From positions 53,501 to 117,500 of the forward strand of contig NW_025422528.1 of the NCBI RefSeq assembly GCF_904849725.1: 64,000 bases of DNA, given 5' to 3'. Source of the DNA: Hordeum vulgare subsp. vulgare. Its lineage: Eukaryota; Streptophyta; Magnoliopsida; Poales; Poaceae. The notes under the pieces were generated by a model. The model had not been told where the DNA came from. It searched no databases and was given only the letters and a program-made list of their open reading frames with translations. Shown one piece after another: positions 1 through 15,512 of the stretch; positions within the stretch are counted from its first letter, which is position 1, and each line of letters begins with the position of its first letter. A program made the position numbers and the translations under genes.

Positions 1-692
<692 letters not shown>

Positions 693-913
693 TCACAGAT
701 CCCAGAATTTCTACAATAAATTAGATAGGTAGCTAAGCTAATCTAGTTCCCTATACACGAATTTGTTGGCATTCTACTGCAACAGTTGTACTGCAATGAT
801 GAATACCTTAAAGCAGGTATAAATAGAAAGAATTTTGGTAAAATGGAAAAGGGCTTTCTTTCTAAAGAAAGATGCTAATTTGATTAATATTAATATCGGG
901 AGATCAAATGAAT

Positions 914-2075
<1,162 letters not shown>

Positions 2076-2633
2076 TCAAAATACTTCAATTGGTACGCGC
2101 AAGAAATAGGCCAATTCGGCAGCTTTTTGTTCAATTTCTCGTGGAGTAAAAAACTTATCATCAGTACGAGTCAAGGGAATGATCCCCTGGCCCCGGATTT
2201 CCATATAAAGAATACGACGAGGATAAAGACCCTCTTTAACCTGAATTCTAATTGATTGGATATCCCGCATAAGGAATCGAAGGAAGACGCGACGTTTTAT
2301 TCCAGGGAATCCCCAACGAAAAATGCAAACTATTCCCTCTTTTCTATCGAATCGGTCATAACCACTACCTACATTCCACAAAATAGTACACCACAGGTAG
2401 GAGCTAATGAATAGGCCTGCGATTCCGTAGAAAGACATCACGACCCCCTGCGGAAAAAAAAGAATTTCTTGAGATGGAAGTATAGATATAATATTCTTAC
2501 CAAGATAACTGGAAGTCCCAACCAATAAGAATCCTAGTGAACCTAGAAAAAGAATACAGGCCCAGAAAAAATTACTCCTTTTTCGAGAACCTTTTAGAAG
2601 TTCTACCCATATGTGTTCTGATCGCCAATTCAT
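2076..2633 (-). CDS. ycf4: Photosystem I assembly protein Ycf4
   Basis: Ycf4 is a thylakoid protein that scaffolds assembly of newly made photosystem I subunits. From [15 protein letters not shown] the product is 185 residues, the standard length. Two hydrophobic segments follow (about residues 20-40 and 62-85), then the conserved soluble domain ([20 protein letters not shown]). The frame runs upstream without a stop to 2732, adding 33 residues ([10 protein letters not shown]...). That extension is unlike any Ycf4 N-terminus I know and is poor in hydrophobic character, so the start at 2633 is chosen. It lies between psaI and cemA in the usual cluster. Confidence 0.95.
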   Translation of the reverse strand: MNWRSEHIWVELLKGSRKRSNFFWACILFLGSLGFLLVGTSSYLGKNIISILPSQEILFFPQGVVMSFYGIAGLFISSYLWCTILWNVGSGYDRFDRKEGIVCIFRWGFPGIKRRVFLRFLMRDIQSIRIQVKEGLYPRRILYMEIRGQGIIPLTRTDDKFFTPREIEQKAAELAYFLRVPIEVF

Positions 2634-2964
2634 ATTAGATATACTAAATCCAGCAGCGGTCGATTGAAATTGAGAGAATAAGCTAAATAATTTTGCCTTT
2701 ACTTTTTTTGATTCTGAAATCGCCTTCAGCAACTAGTACTCCTGTGAAATAATAGGTTAGATACATTGACTTTCTATTCAAAAAATATTCGTTGATTCAA
2801 TTAAAATAAATAAAAAAAAACTCGCTATACCAAGCTCTGCATATTCATGCATTTATGCTCGTAGCCTATATCTGCATCCATAGCCGTTTTTCATTTGTGT
2901 GTAGAAAGTGTGTGTAGAAAAAGTCACATACCCTACCATATTATATTACTTACACTAAAAAATA
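2634..2964. other. ycf4-psaI spacer
   Basis: About 330 bp of AT-rich spacer. Apart from the open N-terminal extension of ycf4 up to 2732, I see no gene, tRNA or strong hairpin. Confidence 0.6.
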
Positions 2965-3075
2965 CTAGACAATCTTTTTTTTTTGCACATAAAGAAATAA
3001 AGAAGTCATTGCAATTGCCGGAAATACTAAGCCTACTAAAGGCACGAAAATAGAAGGTAAGTTTAAATCCGTCAT
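2965..3075 (-). CDS. psaI: Photosystem I subunit VIII (PsaI)
   Basis: PsaI is a single-span subunit of photosystem I that helps bind PsaL. Reading the minus strand from ATG at 3073-3075 gives 36 residues beginning [20 protein letters not shown] and ending KKKIV, with a TAG stop at 2965-2967. One membrane segment covers residues about 8-30. The length and sequence match the plant protein. It is the first gene of the psaI-ycf4-cemA-petA cluster. Confidence 0.95.
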   Translation of the reverse strand: MTDLNLPSIFVPLVGLVFPAIAMTSLFLYVQKKKIV

Positions 3076-3459
3076 GGAATAGGTGTCTCAATTCAAATTT
3101 ACTATTTCTATCTAGTCGAAAAATATCTTAAGATTCTTATGATATAATTAAGTATATCTATTATAAGGAATATTGACTATTGTATTTTTTTAGTTTGCAA
3201 AATATTCTGTAAAAAAAATGATAAGGATAATAAGAAAATTCCAAAAAAGGAGAACTAATTAAAAAGATTTTTTTTATTTTCCCATCCTCATGGCCTTTCT
3301 ATCTTTCTAATCTAATTTGAAATTGGATTCAAAAGAAAGCGACTAGAATTTACTTCCTGCATACATACTTCTCTAGAAGCGCATACAATAATGCGTGGTA
3401 AAGGCAGAAAAATAGTATATTCAATCAAAATCAAAGGGCAAATTATCTTACCTACTATA

Positions 3460-3523
3460 GATCCCCTACTACCCTCTTAAGATCCCCTACTACCCTCTTA
3501 AGATCCCCCCTACTACCCTCTTA
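3460..3523. repeat. 21-bp tandem repeat, three copies
   Basis: The unit GATCCCCTACTACCCTCTTA plus A occurs at 3460-3480 and 3481-3501. A third copy with two extra C residues follows at 3502-3523. Such short direct repeats are typical replication-slippage products in this hypervariable grass spacer. Confidence 0.9.
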
Positions 3524-3704
3524 GACTTTTAAAGGCGATATACCACCCAAAGAAAGGGTATGAAAATGCCGGGTGGTGTTAGCTTTTCGACGAAGACCCG
3601 TCCTGTGCCGCGAAGTCCTGTTAGTAAGACCCCGCGCAATAATGGATTATAGAAGAATAGTATTCAAAATACTGCTCTGGACGCATATAGTAGCATTGCG
3701 ATTC

Positions 3705-4016
3705 CTAATCTTTTTTATTTATGAATATGAACAGAAAAAATTCATTGTATCGTTGGGTCGGAGCGGAGGTTTGGTCCAGAAAAATTAGGAACAAAACGTC
3801 TACTCTACCACACTGAAGTCTATAGCGCTGTATTTCCACGAAAGTATAATTCTTACCATCAGGATACGCTCCTTTCAACGTCTCTCCGATGGGTCCAGGT
3901 TCTATGTCCAATCCCAAATCAAGGATTTCTCGCTCTTGATCGGAGTCATAAACTAAAACTACCTTTTTATCCTTTTTATTAAGGTTATAGAAAACTTCCT
4001 TATCTAGTTCTAGCAT
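3705..4016 (-). other. Unidentified open frame in accD-loss interval
   Basis: A 103-codon frame starting MLELDKEVFYNLNKKDKKVV. The first 75 residues are mixed and hydrophilic and look protein-like (acidic stretch DSDQEREILDLGLDIEPG). The last 28, after about 3790, read like spacer. I do not recognise it, and it does not match the accD zinc-finger or carboxyltransferase motifs. It could be a relic of a once longer gene, an insertion of foreign or mitochondrial origin, or chance. No convincing ribosome-binding site is visible before the ATG. Confidence 0.25.
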
Positions 4017-4123
4017 GTTGACTCACGATTACGCCTGTTAAAAGTTTCAAACGTCCTCTTTTTTGAAATTGAAAGAGAGTCTTATAAAAAGGTCTAACTT
4101 CCAAACTATGTCTTTTTTCATTC

Positions 4124-4408
4124 ATTCTCCTTTAGTTTTTTTCTCTATCTAGAAGTGGAATAGAATAACCCGGTTGAAGGGTAATGATCATACGTCTGTA
4201 ATGCATTGTACGGCCCAGAATAGGTCCTATTCTTCTACCTTTTCCAGGTAGTCGATGGCTATTCACAGCTACCACCTTAATCCAAAGAAGAGTTTGAACC
4301 AATGCTTTATTTCTGTCTTAGTGAATCCCGATTCGACATTAAAAGTATATTGATTCTTTCCCAATAAACGAAGACTTTTTTCTGTAAATACTGCGTATTT
4401 GATTCCAT
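4124..4408 (-). pseudogene. rpl23: Pseudo-rpl23 in the LSC
   Basis: This 285-bp segment is a nearly exact copy of the intact rpl23 at 62602-62887. By eye it differs at three substitutions plus a small change near 4275, where the functional AACACC reads AATCC, a net loss of one base. That frameshifts the copy, so it cannot make full-length L23. Homology stops abruptly at both ends (a shared ATTCTCC at one, GATTCCAT at the other). A pseudo-rpl23 between rbcL and psaI is a known grass character. Confidence 0.93.
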
Positions 4409-4553
4409 TATCATATGATACTACTATATTTTATTATTTTCTTTTTATTTCTTTATTGTATTATACCTTAATATATATATATATTCTAGATATATAGAAT
4501 AGACGAATCTCGATTTGTCAAGTCTCATGATCATATCATGATCTATTTTTATT

Positions 4554-4590
4554 CGGCTCAATCTTTTTTATAAAAAAAAAGATTGAGCCG
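4554..4590 (-). terminator. rbcL 3' hairpin
   Basis: An inverted repeat with a stem of about 16 bp (CGGCTCAATCTTTTTT at 4554-4569, complement at 4575-4590) and a very short loop, about 90-125 bases past the rbcL stop. Plastid 3' hairpins of this type mainly define and protect mRNA ends rather than terminate transcription tightly. Confidence 0.8.
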
Positions 4591-4678
4591 AGTTTAATTG
4601 CAATCAATTAGAAGAATAAAGAAGAATTACTGCATTTCATAACTTATTTTTTTCTCTTTTTATTTCGTTTATTTTTTT

Positions 4679-6142
<1,464 letters not shown>

Positions 6143-6441
6143 TTAAGAATTCTCACAATAACAGGGTCTACTCGATGTTAATTAGGCGTAAATGAAACTT
6201 TAGCAAAAATCTCGTAAAACAAAAAGGATATTCAATTAATATAATATCAACTCATTAAAGAAAATTGAGGGCATGCTTAGGTTAATGAATATGTTTCATT
6301 CATATATAATGCGTACACCCTGTGTATGTTCTATCCTATAGGAATTCCACTATAGGAATTCGATAGGAATTGAGTTGTTGTTATGGTAAGTTAACACGGT
6401 TCGTTATTAAACCATGGATTTGATTTACCAAATCCATCATT

Positions 6442-6471
6442 ATTGTATACTCTTTGATAGGTATAGCGCAA
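6442..6471 (-). promoter_or_regulatory. rbcL promoter (sigma70-type, PEP)
   Basis: On the minus strand a -35 box TTGCGC (6466-6471) and a -10 box TACAAT (6442-6447) are separated by 18 bp. This pair matches the well-studied plant rbcL promoter used by the plastid-encoded RNA polymerase. It leaves a leader of about 320 nt before the rbcL ATG. Confidence 0.85.
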
Positions 6472-6569
6472 CCCAAATTAATCCCTAATCCTTATTTTAC
6501 AAGTTCTTAATAGGTCTCTTTTCTTATTTGGAATGCAAATACCTAACTAAATACTAATAAAATTCTTTG

Positions 6570-6599
6570 TTGACAGCAATCTATGCTTCACAGTAGTAT
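6570..6599 (+). promoter_or_regulatory. atpB promoter (sigma70-type, PEP)
   Basis: On the plus strand TTGACA (6570-6575) and TAGTAT (6594-6599) are separated by 18 bp, matching the known atpB consensus promoter. It points toward atpB, about 300 bp downstream, and lies back to back with the rbcL promoter. Confidence 0.8.
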
Positions 6600-6852
6600 A
6601 TATTTTGTATATCGAAGTCCTAGATAGGAAAGTAGAGTAGGCACAGATCCTCCACAAAAGGCAAAATGTATATGAAAAAAAGATTGATTGAACTTTCCAA
6701 CGGACTCATTCCATGAGTAAACGATTGAATGGGATTCGCTTGGGCAACGAAATCAAGTCCTGGTCCCCTTTTCTCTCTTATTGAATTAACTAATTCATTT
6801 CCTTTTTACTTTTGGATTTTTTTTGATTTGATTTGGCATTATTCAACAATAA

Positions 6853-8807
<1,955 letters not shown>

Positions 8808-8854
8808 AGACAATCCAGTGGTTTATAGTTGATACAAAGAAAAAGGGAAGAGGG

Positions 8855-8916
8855 GTAGAAAAAGTTATTAGATAGCGAAGCGAAGTAAGTCCAATGCTAT
8901 CTAGTAATTTTTCTAC
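8855..8916 (+). terminator. atpE 3' hairpin
   Basis: Two arms, 8855-8876 and 8896-8916, are nearly perfectly complementary (about 20 pairs with a mismatch and a bulge) around a loop of about 19 bases. The hairpin sits just past the atpE stop and just before trnM on the other strand. It probably sets the 3' end of the atpB-atpE mRNA. Confidence 0.7.
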
Positions 8917-8920
8917 CTAC

Positions 8921-8921
<1 letters not shown>

Positions 8922-8951
<30 letters not shown>

Positions 8952-8994
8952 CCGCCGTATGAAAGCAATACTCTAACCACTGAGTTAAGTAGGC
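8922..8994 (-). tRNA. trnM-CAU: tRNA-Met (CAU), elongator
   Basis: A 73-nt cloverleaf on the minus strand. The acceptor GCCTACT pairs with AGTAGGT, the anticodon loop contains CAT, and the T-arm reads GGTTCAAATCC. Unlike trnfM it has a fully paired first acceptor base pair, which marks it as the elongator. It follows atpE in the opposite orientation, as in other plants. Confidence 0.95.
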
Positions 8995-9199
8995 AATTTA
9001 TCACCACAAAGGAAGACCCATTACTTCGATCGATTATATATTGAATCCCTTTTCTAAGCAATACCGCTCTGTTATTGGTCTGTTATATACTAAATACTAA
9101 ACTAAATACTAAACAGATACAGATCAAAGGGATATCCTCTGGCATTAGAAAATATTCATCTTGACAAGAAATTCTCTATATGTTAAGATATCTCTGATA

Positions 9200-9871
9200 A
9201 GGGCTATAGCTCAGTTCGGTAGAGCAACTCGTTTACACGTGCGCCAATGCTTTTCAAAGGAGCTTATTATGCAATGAACATAATCGATCTTATTGCAAAA
9301 TCAATGTCTTACTTCATAGATTCGAGAGAATAGGAGAACAGTAGCCTGACAAACAGTCGGTTCAGTCCGATTCAGGTGCCAATTCAGGTGCCTAATCAAA
9401 TAGAACCCTTATGGATTTGCTAGTTGATAAGGTAAATATCCAGCCCACTAAATGCTAGGCGTAATGAGGATAAGGGCCTCCAAAAAACTTCTTTTCGTTC
9501 TATGAACTTTAAGGTGTATGAAGTCTCATAGTTAACTCTTGCAGTGGAACGATAGAGACTCCATTTCACTTAGGTTGATTTAATTTAGACCAGAGGCAGA
9601 CCTAAGTCAAGGTAATCCTCCTTTGAAACACTTTGGTATTGCTCCTAGATAGATCATAATACAAAAAATCAATCAGAGCACAGGGAGCCATCTCATTATC
9701 TTTCCGTAAAGAAAAACTATGGTGGACTAACTGATCTTTAAATCAGTTTATGAAAGAGCCCAATGCAAAAAAATGCATGTTGGGTCTTTGAAACAGTTCA
9801 AATCATTTCGATAATAATCCGTTTGATCTGTTTTACCGAGAAGGTCTACGGTTCGAATCCGTATAGCCCTA
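9200..9871 (+). tRNA. trnV-UAC: tRNA-Val (UAC) with group II intron
   Basis: Exon 1 is 9200-9238 (39 nt, ending with the TAC anticodon plus one base) and exon 2 is 9837-9871 (35 nt). Together they form a 74-nt tRNA. The 598-bp intron begins GTGCGCC and ends in AC. A domain V-like hairpin (GAGCCCAATGC... TGTTGGGTC) lies at about 9754-9787, typical of group II introns. Inside the intron is a short direct repeat of TTCAGGTGCC (about 9372-9391). Confidence 0.93.
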
Positions 9872-10597
9872 ATATGCCCTTTTTTCTATTTTAGGATCTC
9901 TATCCTATGTTTTCTTTAGTTTAGTATAGTTTTCATTTTCGCATTAGTATTTGTTTATAGACTGGATAGGCGCCTGCGACATAGAATAGAGATAAAAGCA
10001 TTACCAAAGGCTCATTCATCGAAAATCAAAATCATACAGACAGGAAAAGAAAAACGAAAAATAGAAAAAATAAAGTAAAGAGTAAATAAGAAAACAGAAT
10101 ATTCTGTCTCATAGTTCTGAAATAGAGTTCTTTATTTTTATTTTTATAGTATTACTTCTCATTATACTGCATAGATTAGTCCTACTATCTTAATTAGGTT
10201 CTAATTATTCTAATTAGTAGTATTCTCATTTTTATTTAATAGTCTCTTATTATTATTAAATAGTAAATAAAGGATAGAGCTATTCTTTTTTTATAGAGAT
10301 TCTAGAGAAAGCGAGACAAAGTGAAACGATAAAGTTTTCTTTATATAAGAATTAGATCTACATACACCATATCTAAATAGAATGGAAATCCAAAAGAAAG
10401 GGAGTTGGGATTCCATTGGATGAATCTTTAAAGAAGATGCAGCACAGAGGAAACAAAGGCTAAACTAAGCGCTTTTGTTTGAACAAAAAAGATTCTTGTT
10501 TCACCGAGGAAAAGAGAGAAGTTCTGGATAAATTGACAATGCTGAATTGAATTGACTAATTTAAGTTCCGCCTATTCCACATTAATGGGAGTACATT
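9872..10597. other. trnV-ndhC spacer
   Basis: A 726-bp AT-rich spacer with long A and T runs. It probably holds the ndhC-K-J promoter, but I could not pick out a clear -35/-10 pair. No gene is supported. Confidence 0.5.
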
Positions 10598-10960
10598 ATG
10601 TTTCTGCTTCACGAATATGATATTTTTTGGACATTTCTAATAATAGCAAGCCTTATTCCTATTTTGGCATTTTCGATTTCAGGGCTTTTAGCCCCGGTTA
10701 GTGAAGGACCAGAGAAGCTTTCTAGTTATGAATCGGGTATAGAACCCATGGGAGGGGCTTGGGTACAATTCCGAATACGCTATTATATGTTTGCGCTCGT
10801 TTTTGTTGTTTTTGATGTGGAAACCGTCTTTCTATACCCTTGGGCAATGAGTTTCGACGTATTGGGTGTATCCGTTTTTATCGAAGCTTTGATTTTCGTG
10901 CTTATCTTAGTTGTCGGTTTAGTTTATGCATGGCGAAAAGGAGCCTTGGAATGGTCTTAA
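10598..10960 (+). CDS. ndhC: NDH complex subunit 3
   Basis: NdhC is a membrane subunit of the chloroplast NADH dehydrogenase-like complex, which carries cyclic electron flow around photosystem I. The product is 120 residues with three predicted membrane spans (about 8-30, 62-84, 90-112). The loop between spans 1 and 2 holds the conserved [14 protein letters not shown] block. It is the first gene of the ndhC-ndhK-ndhJ operon; its last 10 bases overlap ndhK. Confidence 0.97.
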
Positions 10961-11688
10961 CTGAATATTTAGACAAAAAAAAAGAAGGAAAAGATTCTAT
11001 TGAGACAGTTATGAATTTGATTGAGTTTCCCTTACTTGACCAAACAAGTTCCAATTCTGTTATTTCAACTACACTAAATGATCTTTCGAATTGGTCAAGA
11101 CTCTCCAGTTTATGGCCCCTTCTATACGGTACCAGTTGTTGTTTCATTGAATTTGCTTCATTAATAGGTTCACGATTCGATTTTGATCGTTATGGATTGG
11201 TACCAAGATCAAGTCCTAGGCAAGCAGACCTAATTTTAACAGCCGGTACGGTAACAATGAAAATGGCTCCGTCTTTAGTGAGATTATACGAGCAAATGCC
11301 TGAACCAAAATACGTCATTGCTATGGGAGCCTGTACTATTACAGGGGGAATGTTCAGTACGGATTCCTATAGTACTGTTCGGGGAGTTGATAAGTTAATT
11401 CCTGTGGATGTCTACTTGCCGGGCTGCCCTCCTAAACCGGAGGCAGTTATAGATGCCCTAACAAAACTTCGTAAGAAGATATCGCGAGAAATAGTTGAGG
11501 ATCGAACTCTATCTCAAAATAAAAAAAGATGTTTTACTACCAGTCACAAGCTTTATGTTAGGCGCAGTACTCATACAGGAACTTATGAGCAAGAATTGCT
11601 CTATCAATCACCATCGACATTAGATATATCTTCTGAAACTTTTTTAAAATCCAAAAGTCCAGTACCTTCCTACAAATTAGTGAATTAG
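10951..11688 (+). CDS. ndhK: NDH complex subunit K (PSST/NuoB homologue)
   Basis: NdhK carries the N2 [4Fe-4S] cluster of the NDH complex. From [13 protein letters not shown] the product is 245 residues. Cluster ligands appear in [22 protein letters not shown] and [11 protein letters not shown]. The frame is open upstream to 10840, but that part overlaps ndhC in another frame and is not conserved. The ATG at 10951, inside the end of ndhC, is the start used in grasses and implies coupled translation. The C-terminal 50 residues are poorly conserved, as usual in plants. Confidence 0.95.
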
Positions 11689-11790
11689 GAGGGGGGGGCT
11701 CTTTTGTGTAGAAAAAGAAAAAGCAGAGCAATCTTTCAAACTTGCATCCGAAATGGGAAATATTTATACAAAGAGGGAGAGATGAAGACA

Positions 11791-12270
11791 ATGCAGCAGG
11801 GTTGGTTATCTAATTGGCTAGTCAAACATGAGGTGGTTCATAGATCTTTGGGCTTTGATCACCGAGGAATAGAGACTTTACAAATAAAAGCAGGGGATTG
11901 GGATTCCATTGCTGTCATTTTATATGTATATGGTTATAATTATTTACGCTCCCAATGTGCTTATGATGTAGCACCCGGTGGATCTTTAGCTAGCGTGTAT
12001 CATCTTACAAGAATACAATACGGTATAGATAATCCAGAAGAAGTCTGCATAAAAGTCTTTGCCCAAAAGGATAATCCTAGAATTCCGTCTGTCTTCTGGA
12101 TTTGGAGAAGTGCCGATTTTCAAGAACGCGAATCTTATGATATGGTGGGAATCTCTTATGATAATCATCCGCGCCTTAAACGTATCCTAATGCCTGAAAG
12201 TTGGATAGGCTGGCCCTTACGTAAGGACTATATAACCCCCAATTTTTATGAAATACAAGATGCTCATTGA
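11791..12270 (+). CDS. ndhJ: NDH complex subunit J (30-kDa/NuoC homologue)
   Basis: NdhJ is a soluble-arm subunit of the NDH complex. From [20 protein letters not shown] the product is 159 residues, the family length. The conserved complex I 30-kDa signature [20 protein letters not shown] is near the C-terminus. The frame continues upstream to 11704, adding 29 basic residues without homology, so 11791 is preferred. It is third in the ndhC-K-J operon, about 100 bp after ndhK. Confidence 0.95.
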   Translation: MQQGWLSNWLVKHEVVHRSLGFDHRGIETLQIKAGDWDSIAVILYVYGYNYLRSQCAYDVAPGGSLASVYHLTRIQYGIDNPEEVCIKVFAQKDNPRIPSVFWIWRSADFQERESYDMVGISYDNHPRLKRILMPESWIGWPLRKDYITPNFYEIQDAH

Positions 12271-12856
12271 ATGATAAGAAATTCGTGCTCACTTATACAA
12301 CACAACTCCAGATTTTATTCAAGTCAAGGAATATTTTTAGGTTCTTTTCCTAGATGAAACGGAATACCTATTTATAATTAATTCCTATTATACAAAAGCA
12401 TTCCAGATAGACTGAGCCAAAAAAGGGTTTCATTTGGATTCCCCTATTTTGAAAATCACATATTAATTTCCTTCATATGAACAGAAAAATAGGATGACTC
12501 AAAGAAGTTCTCTACCAGGAACTTTGTATCGCGCACATGACTTAGCACAACTAGGAAAATAAGATAAGATAAAGATAAGCAAGACTAAAAAAATATTCGT
12601 CGGAATAGTGGAATACAAAATAAAGAAACGCAAAAAAATAAAGGGGAACCTAATCTCACCCCCTTCCTTATCATAAAGAAAGGGTATATTTTAAAACTTC
12701 TCTAAAAAGAAGTGCCTCTATATTTATATTATAGATTTATCCACTTAGATGAATAAATCATACTCTATCTATATTATATATTATTAATAAATATGTATCA
12801 CAATCCATCTCGAGGTATTTGGATCAATACCTATTCGGTGGATCTTTTTTTTTCTC
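12271..12856. other. ndhJ-trnF spacer
   Basis: A 586-bp AT-rich spacer. It contains a TATATTATA-rich stretch (about 12719-12790) but no gene. In many plants this spacer carries tandem copies of trnF; here I see only the one intact gene. Confidence 0.6.
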
Positions 12857-12887
12857 TGCCAGGAACCAGATTTGAACTGGTGACACG

Positions 12888-12924
<37 letters not shown>

Positions 12925-12929
12925 CTGAC
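12857..12929 (-). tRNA. trnF-GAA: tRNA-Phe (GAA)
   Basis: A 73-nt cloverleaf on the minus strand with acceptor GTCAGGA pairing TCCTGGC (one G-T pair), anticodon GAA in CTGAAAA and T-arm AGTTCAAATCT. It lies next to trnL-UAA on the same strand, the conserved trnL-trnF pair. Confidence 0.95.
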
Positions 12930-13249
12930 CTTTTCTTGTGCATCATCCTAGTAGAGTATTTGTATCTATGTCAATTAAAAGGACTAAAAAATCAATTAAA
13001 GTATTTCAAATTCAAAATTTGAAAGGGGGGGGGTAGCCCTATGCATTGTGCATGGTTTACTTAAATAATACTTAAAAATAGAGTGAATAACCAAGATTTC
13101 TTGCCGATACTCTAATAAAAAAGAAATCTATTCAATGAATAGGATAAGATCCATTGAGTTCTCTTCGCATTCCTTTCCTTTGTGAAAGAGTAGAATGAGA
13201 AAGCTAATGAATCTTAAACCCATTGATAAAAAGAAAAAAAAAGAGGATT

Positions 13250-13902
13250 TGGGGATAGAGGGACTTGAACCCTCACAACTTAAAAAGTCGACGGATTTTC
13301 CTTTTACTAGAAATTTCATTGTTGTCAGTATTGACATGTAGAATGGGACTCTCTCTTTGTCCTCGTCCGATTAATCCACTTTCTTTTTAAAAGTTCTCAA
13401 AACTTTGAATTTGAATTGAAGAATTTGATTATTCAATATTCGAATGGAGTGGATTCACAATAATTCAAAATAAAATTATGATATGAGTTTTTTATTTCAT
13501 AATCATTTCGAATTTTATTTTGAAATTTTAAAAAAGATAAAGAACCTATATTATAATATGAGTTCTGTGATTAATCGTTTGCTATGTCAGTATCTATACG
13601 TGTTTATTAAATGTATAAAGTATAAAACCCCTCTTTCTCTAATTTAGAATTAGAAGGAATTCCACTAACAACACAACGTAATTAACTCGATTCGTTAGAA
13701 CAGCTTCCATTGAGTCTCTGCACCTATCCTTTTCCTTTGTATTCTAGTTCGAGAATCCCTTCTCAAAACACGGATTTGGCTCAGGATTGCCCTTTTTTAA
13801 TTCCAGGGTTTCTCTGAATTTGGAAGTTACCACTTAGCAGGTTTCCATACCAAGGCTCAATACAATCAAGTCCGTAGCGTCTACCGATTTCGCCATATCC
13901 CC
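13250..13902 (-). tRNA. trnL-UAA: tRNA-Leu (UAA) with group I intron
   Basis: On the minus strand exon 1 is 13868-13902 (35 nt, GGGGATATGGCGAAATCGG...) and exon 2 is 13250-13299 (50 nt). The 568-bp intron interrupts the UAA anticodon. Exon 1 ends in T and the intron ends in G, the hallmark of group I splicing. This is the only group I intron of land-plant plastids and descends from the cyanobacterial intron. Confidence 0.94.
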
Positions 13903-14525
13903 ACTTCCCTCTTCTTTGAGACCAGGATTCCTTGTGTAATTTCATCCATCTCTTAGTTTTTTTTTTGAATCATTGAGTTCATCACTCAACGTAGTCTAGC
14001 AGTTCAGTTCGACTCTATTTGAGAGACCCCGCTTGCTTATTGCAATTCTGAATTACATTGATTCTATCCTTGATGTATTTGCAATTCAATCCGAATCAAT
14101 ATATCCAAAACTTTTTATCTCCCCCACCTCCCGTCTTACTTTTTTATAGTATTCGAAATTATACTATAACGCTGGATATTTATTCTTTTTTTCTAATCAG
14201 AATTATCAATTTTATTTACTCTGACTTTATGTTCCCCTTAGTGAAATATTAATCCTCAAATTATTAACAAATAATAAAGTCTATAATGATCGAATGAAAA
14301 TACCCATAAAGTCTATAATTTTCTTTTTAAATATCCTATAGTTAAGCATATCAAGCTAACTTTATCTTTAAGAAGTTTTAGTATTTTTTTATTTAGTATT
14401 TTTTTATAAGTAGAACTTCAAATTTAGAACTAGTTAATAGCTAAGAGTAATAACTAATATCTGAGATTTTACGGATTTCCTATACTATACCTATTTCTAT
14501 TTGTTACACTATTTCCGTTATGTAA
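13903..14525. other. trnL-trnT spacer
   Basis: A 623-bp AT-rich spacer between two tRNA genes on opposite strands. I see several T-runs and no gene, apart from a chance small open frame at 14058-14252 that has low-complexity composition. Confidence 0.6.
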
Positions 14526-14598
14526 GCCCACTTAGCTCAGAGGTTAGAGCATCGCATTTGTAATGCGAGGGTCATCGGTTCAAATCCGATAGTCGGCT
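14526..14598 (+). tRNA. trnT-UGU: tRNA-Thr (UGU)
   Basis: A 73-nt cloverleaf with acceptor GCCCACT, anticodon TGT in TTTGTAA and T-arm CGGTTCAAATCCG. The acceptor pairs with AGTCGGC with one mismatch, as in other plants. It lies upstream of rps4 on the same strand. Confidence 0.95.
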
Positions 14599-14906
14599 TT
14601 TTTTTTCTCTATCGATGTTCTACGAACAAGAATCTCTTTTTTTCCGAATTAAATGGAGAATCCAGGATCTTTTATGTTTTTTACCTTACTATTTTGCTAG
14701 ATACAAAACAATAAAATAAATAATATATATACAAAAAATACAAAAAATACAGATTTTGATGAAATTCCATTTTTTGTGGTACTTTAGTTGATTTTACTCT
14801 GTTTATCCTGTAGTTTAATTCAGTTTTAATTTCGATGTATTCTGTAATGTAAATACAATGAAATTAATTGTGTAAAATGAAATTTCAATAAAAAAAAGGA
14901 GTCTTC
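14599..14906. other. trnT-rps4 spacer
   Basis: About 308 bp of AT-rich leader for rps4. An AGGAG ribosome-binding site lies at 14897-14901, a few bases before the rps4 ATG. Nothing else is resolved. Confidence 0.5.
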
Positions 14907-15512
14907 ATGTCCCGTTATCGAGGACCTCGTTTAAAAAAAATACGCCGTTTGGGAGCTTTACCAGGACTCACTAGAAAAACACCTAAATCCGGAAGTAATC
15001 TTAAAAAAAAATTCAATTCTGGGAAAAAGGAGCAATATCGTATTCGTCTTCAAGAAAAACAGAAATTGCGTTTTCATTATGGTCTGACAGAACGACAATT
15101 ACTTAGATATGTACATATCGCTGGAAAAGCAAAAAGGTCAACAGGCCAGGTTTTACTACAATTACTTGAAATGCGTTTGGATAATATCCTTTTTCGATTG
15201 GGTATGGCTTCAACCATTCCTGGGGCCCGCCAATTAGTCAACCATAGACATATTTTAGTTAATGGCCGTATAGTCAATATACCAAGTTTTCGTTGCAAAC
15301 CCCGAGATATTATTACTACGAAAGATAACCAAAGATCAAAAGGTCTGGTTCAAAATTATATTGCTTCATCGGACCCGGGGAAATTGCCAAGCCATTTGAC
15401 GATTGACACATTGGAATATAAAGGACTAGTAAATAAAATCCTAGATAGGAAGTGGGTCGGTCTCAAAATAAATGAGTTGTTAGTTGTAGAATATTACTCT
15501 CGTCAGACTTGA
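14907..15512 (+). CDS. rps4: 30S ribosomal protein S4
   Basis: S4 is a primary 16S-rRNA-binding protein that nucleates small-subunit assembly. The product is 201 residues, starting [20 protein letters not shown], with the basic N-terminal region followed by the S4 RNA-binding domain (about residues 88-150, containing [13 protein letters not shown] and [11 protein letters not shown]). It is flanked by trnT-UGU upstream and trnS-GGA on the opposite strand downstream, the conserved plant order. Confidence 0.98.
   Translation: MSRYRGPRLKKIRRLGALPGLTRKTPKSGSNLKKKFNSGKKEQYRIRLQEKQKLRFHYGLTERQLLRYVHIAGKAKRSTGQVLLQLLEMRLDNILFRLGMASTIPGARQLVNHRHILVNGRIVNIPSFRCKPRDIITTKDNQRSKGLVQNYIASSDPGKLPSHLTIDTLEYKGLVNKILDRKWVGLKINELLVVEYYSRQT

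Larger units (their letters stand above)
3076..4123. other. accD-loss interval between psaI and pseudo-rpl23
   Basis: Most angiosperms carry accD (acetyl-CoA carboxylase beta subunit) here. I find no accD zinc-finger or catalytic motif, in line with the known loss of plastid accD in grasses. The interval contains a 21-bp tandem array (3460-3523), a short GC-richer patch (about 3540-3645) and a minus-strand open frame (3705-4016). None can be assigned to a gene. Confidence 0.75.

Noticed and set aside
2634..2732. 33-residue N-terminal extension of ycf4
   Set aside because: Not conserved in Ycf4 as I know it; MNWRSEHIW is the normal start.
14058..14252. 64-codon frame in the trnL-trnT spacer
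   Set aside because: Low-complexity composition (F/I/Y-rich), no homology, typical chance frame in AT-rich DNA.
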